From Actinomycetota bacterium (GTDB taxonomy: Bacteria > Actinomycetota > Thermoleophilia > Gaiellales > Gaiellaceae): a stretch of 6,282 bases of DNA. The stretch lies in assembly GCA_003136795.1 (NCBI GenBank), contig PLDP01000182.1, forward strand, positions 1-6,282, in the 5' to 3' direction. Shown here one piece after another: positions 5,801-6,282 of the stretch (positions are counted from its first letter, which is position 1; each line of letters opens with the position of its first letter). The position numbers were made by a program, and so were the translations under genes. The notes beneath the pieces are model-generated. The model was given only the letters and a program-made list of their open reading frames with translations, had not been told where the DNA came from and made no database searches.

Positions 5801-6282
5801 CTAGGTGAACGCGTTCTCGCCGGTGAGCGCCCGTCCGATCAGGAGTTTCTGGATCTGGCTCGTGCCTTCGTAGAGCGTCGTCACCCGCGCGTCGCGCAGG
5901 TACTTGCCAACCGGGTACTCGTCGACGTAGCCGTAGCCGCCGTGTGCCTGCACCGCCGCGTTGGCCGCGCGCACGGCGACTTCGCTCGCGAAGTACTTCG
6001 CATACGACGCTTCGACGGTGTGCCGCTCGCCACGGTCGGCAGTGGCGGCCGCGCGCCAGACGAGGAGGCGCGCAGCTTCGGTCTCGACCGCGATGTCGGC
6101 GAGCAGCTCCTGCACGAGCTGGAAGCTCGCGACCGGCCGCCCGAACTGCTTGCGCTCTTTCGTATAAGACACTGACGCGTCGAGGCAGCCCTGCGCGATG
6201 CCGACGCAGCCGGCGCCGAGCGAGATGCGGCCGTGGTCGAGCGCCGACATCGCGACCTTGAACCCGCCGCCGAGCTCGCCGA
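5801..6282 (-). CDS. Acyl-CoA dehydrogenase, C-terminal part (5' partial)
   Basis: The minus-strand frame runs off the right edge; 159 C-terminal residues are visible. The ATG at 6250 is internal: the frame continues upstream as GELGGGFKVAMSALDHGRI, the usual sequence entering the C-terminal helical domain. Conserved blocks are ERKQFGRPV, QAHGGYGYVDEYPV and TLYEGTSQIQ. The glutamate of YEGT (codon at 5867-5869) matches the catalytic base used by medium- and short-chain acyl-CoA dehydrogenases. These FAD enzymes introduce an alpha-beta double bond into acyl-CoA thioesters in fatty-acid or branched-chain amino-acid breakdown and pass electrons to ETF. Chain-length preference cannot be assigned from this part. 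The full protein is probably about 380 residues. The C-terminus is intact (stop TAG at 5803-5801), followed by a structured region and an intrinsic terminator. It converges on the glycosyltransferase gene and is functionally unrelated to it. Confidence 0.95.
   Translation of the reverse strand, partial: GELGGGFKVAMSALDHGRISLGAGCVGIAQGCLDASVSYTKERKQFGRPVASFQLVQELLADIAVETEAARLLVWRAAATADRGERHTVEASYAKYFASEVAVRAANAAVQAHGGYGYVDEYPVGKYLRDARVTTLYEGTSQIQKLLIGRALTGENAFT

Noticed and set aside
4694..6175. A 493-residue plus-strand open frame over the glycosyltransferase end, the gap and the dehydrogenase
   Set aside because: Out of frame with the membrane protein and antisense to a clear acyl-CoA dehydrogenase; no domain recognised.

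Overview
The window is high-GC bacterial DNA (about 70% G+C by eye, strong G/C preference at third codon positions, several GTG starts). This composition, the secreted Rv2525c-like (DUF1906) protein and the DUF2029-type mannosyltransferase suggest an actinobacterium, plausibly of the class Thermoleophilia (Gaiellales/Solirubrobacterales). That placement is inference; no marker gene is present.

Layout. Positions 1-2728 hold the end of a tightly packed plus-strand operon of three metabolic enzymes. They are an ornithine cyclodeaminase/mu-crystallin family NAD(P)-dependent enzyme (5' end outside the window), a threonine dehydratase-like fold-type II PLP enzyme, and a class V PLP enzyme of the cysteine desulfurase-like (VC1184-type) group. 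Each junction is a 4-base GTGA overlap, so translation is probably coupled. A strong hairpin that includes part of the last stop codon closes the operon. After an 81-base gap comes a secreted protein (2810-4396): signal peptide, DUF1906 glycoside-hydrolase-like domain, Pro-rich linker, beta-rich domain, fibronectin type III domain and a Trp-rich basic tail. It is followed 43 bases later by a polytopic membrane glycosyltransferase (4440-5606) of the GT-C/DUF2029 type. The two may form an envelope-related pair. On the minus strand, converging on the glycosyltransferase, is the C-terminal third or so of an acyl-CoA dehydrogenase (5801 to the right edge). The 194-base convergent gap contains a good minus-strand intrinsic terminator and several further inverted repeats.

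How the genes may work together. A dehydratase next to a mu-crystallin-family reductase resembles known pairs such as BhcB/BhcD of the beta-hydroxyaspartate cycle and EutB/EutC of hydroxyectoine breakdown. The first three genes may therefore degrade or interconvert a hydroxylated or unusual amino acid, but the substrate cannot be read from this window. No mobile element, CRISPR array, tRNA or rRNA was seen. I found no clear-cut novel system. The most unusual items are the enzyme trio, the duplicated LPxWxW tail and the structured intergenic regions.
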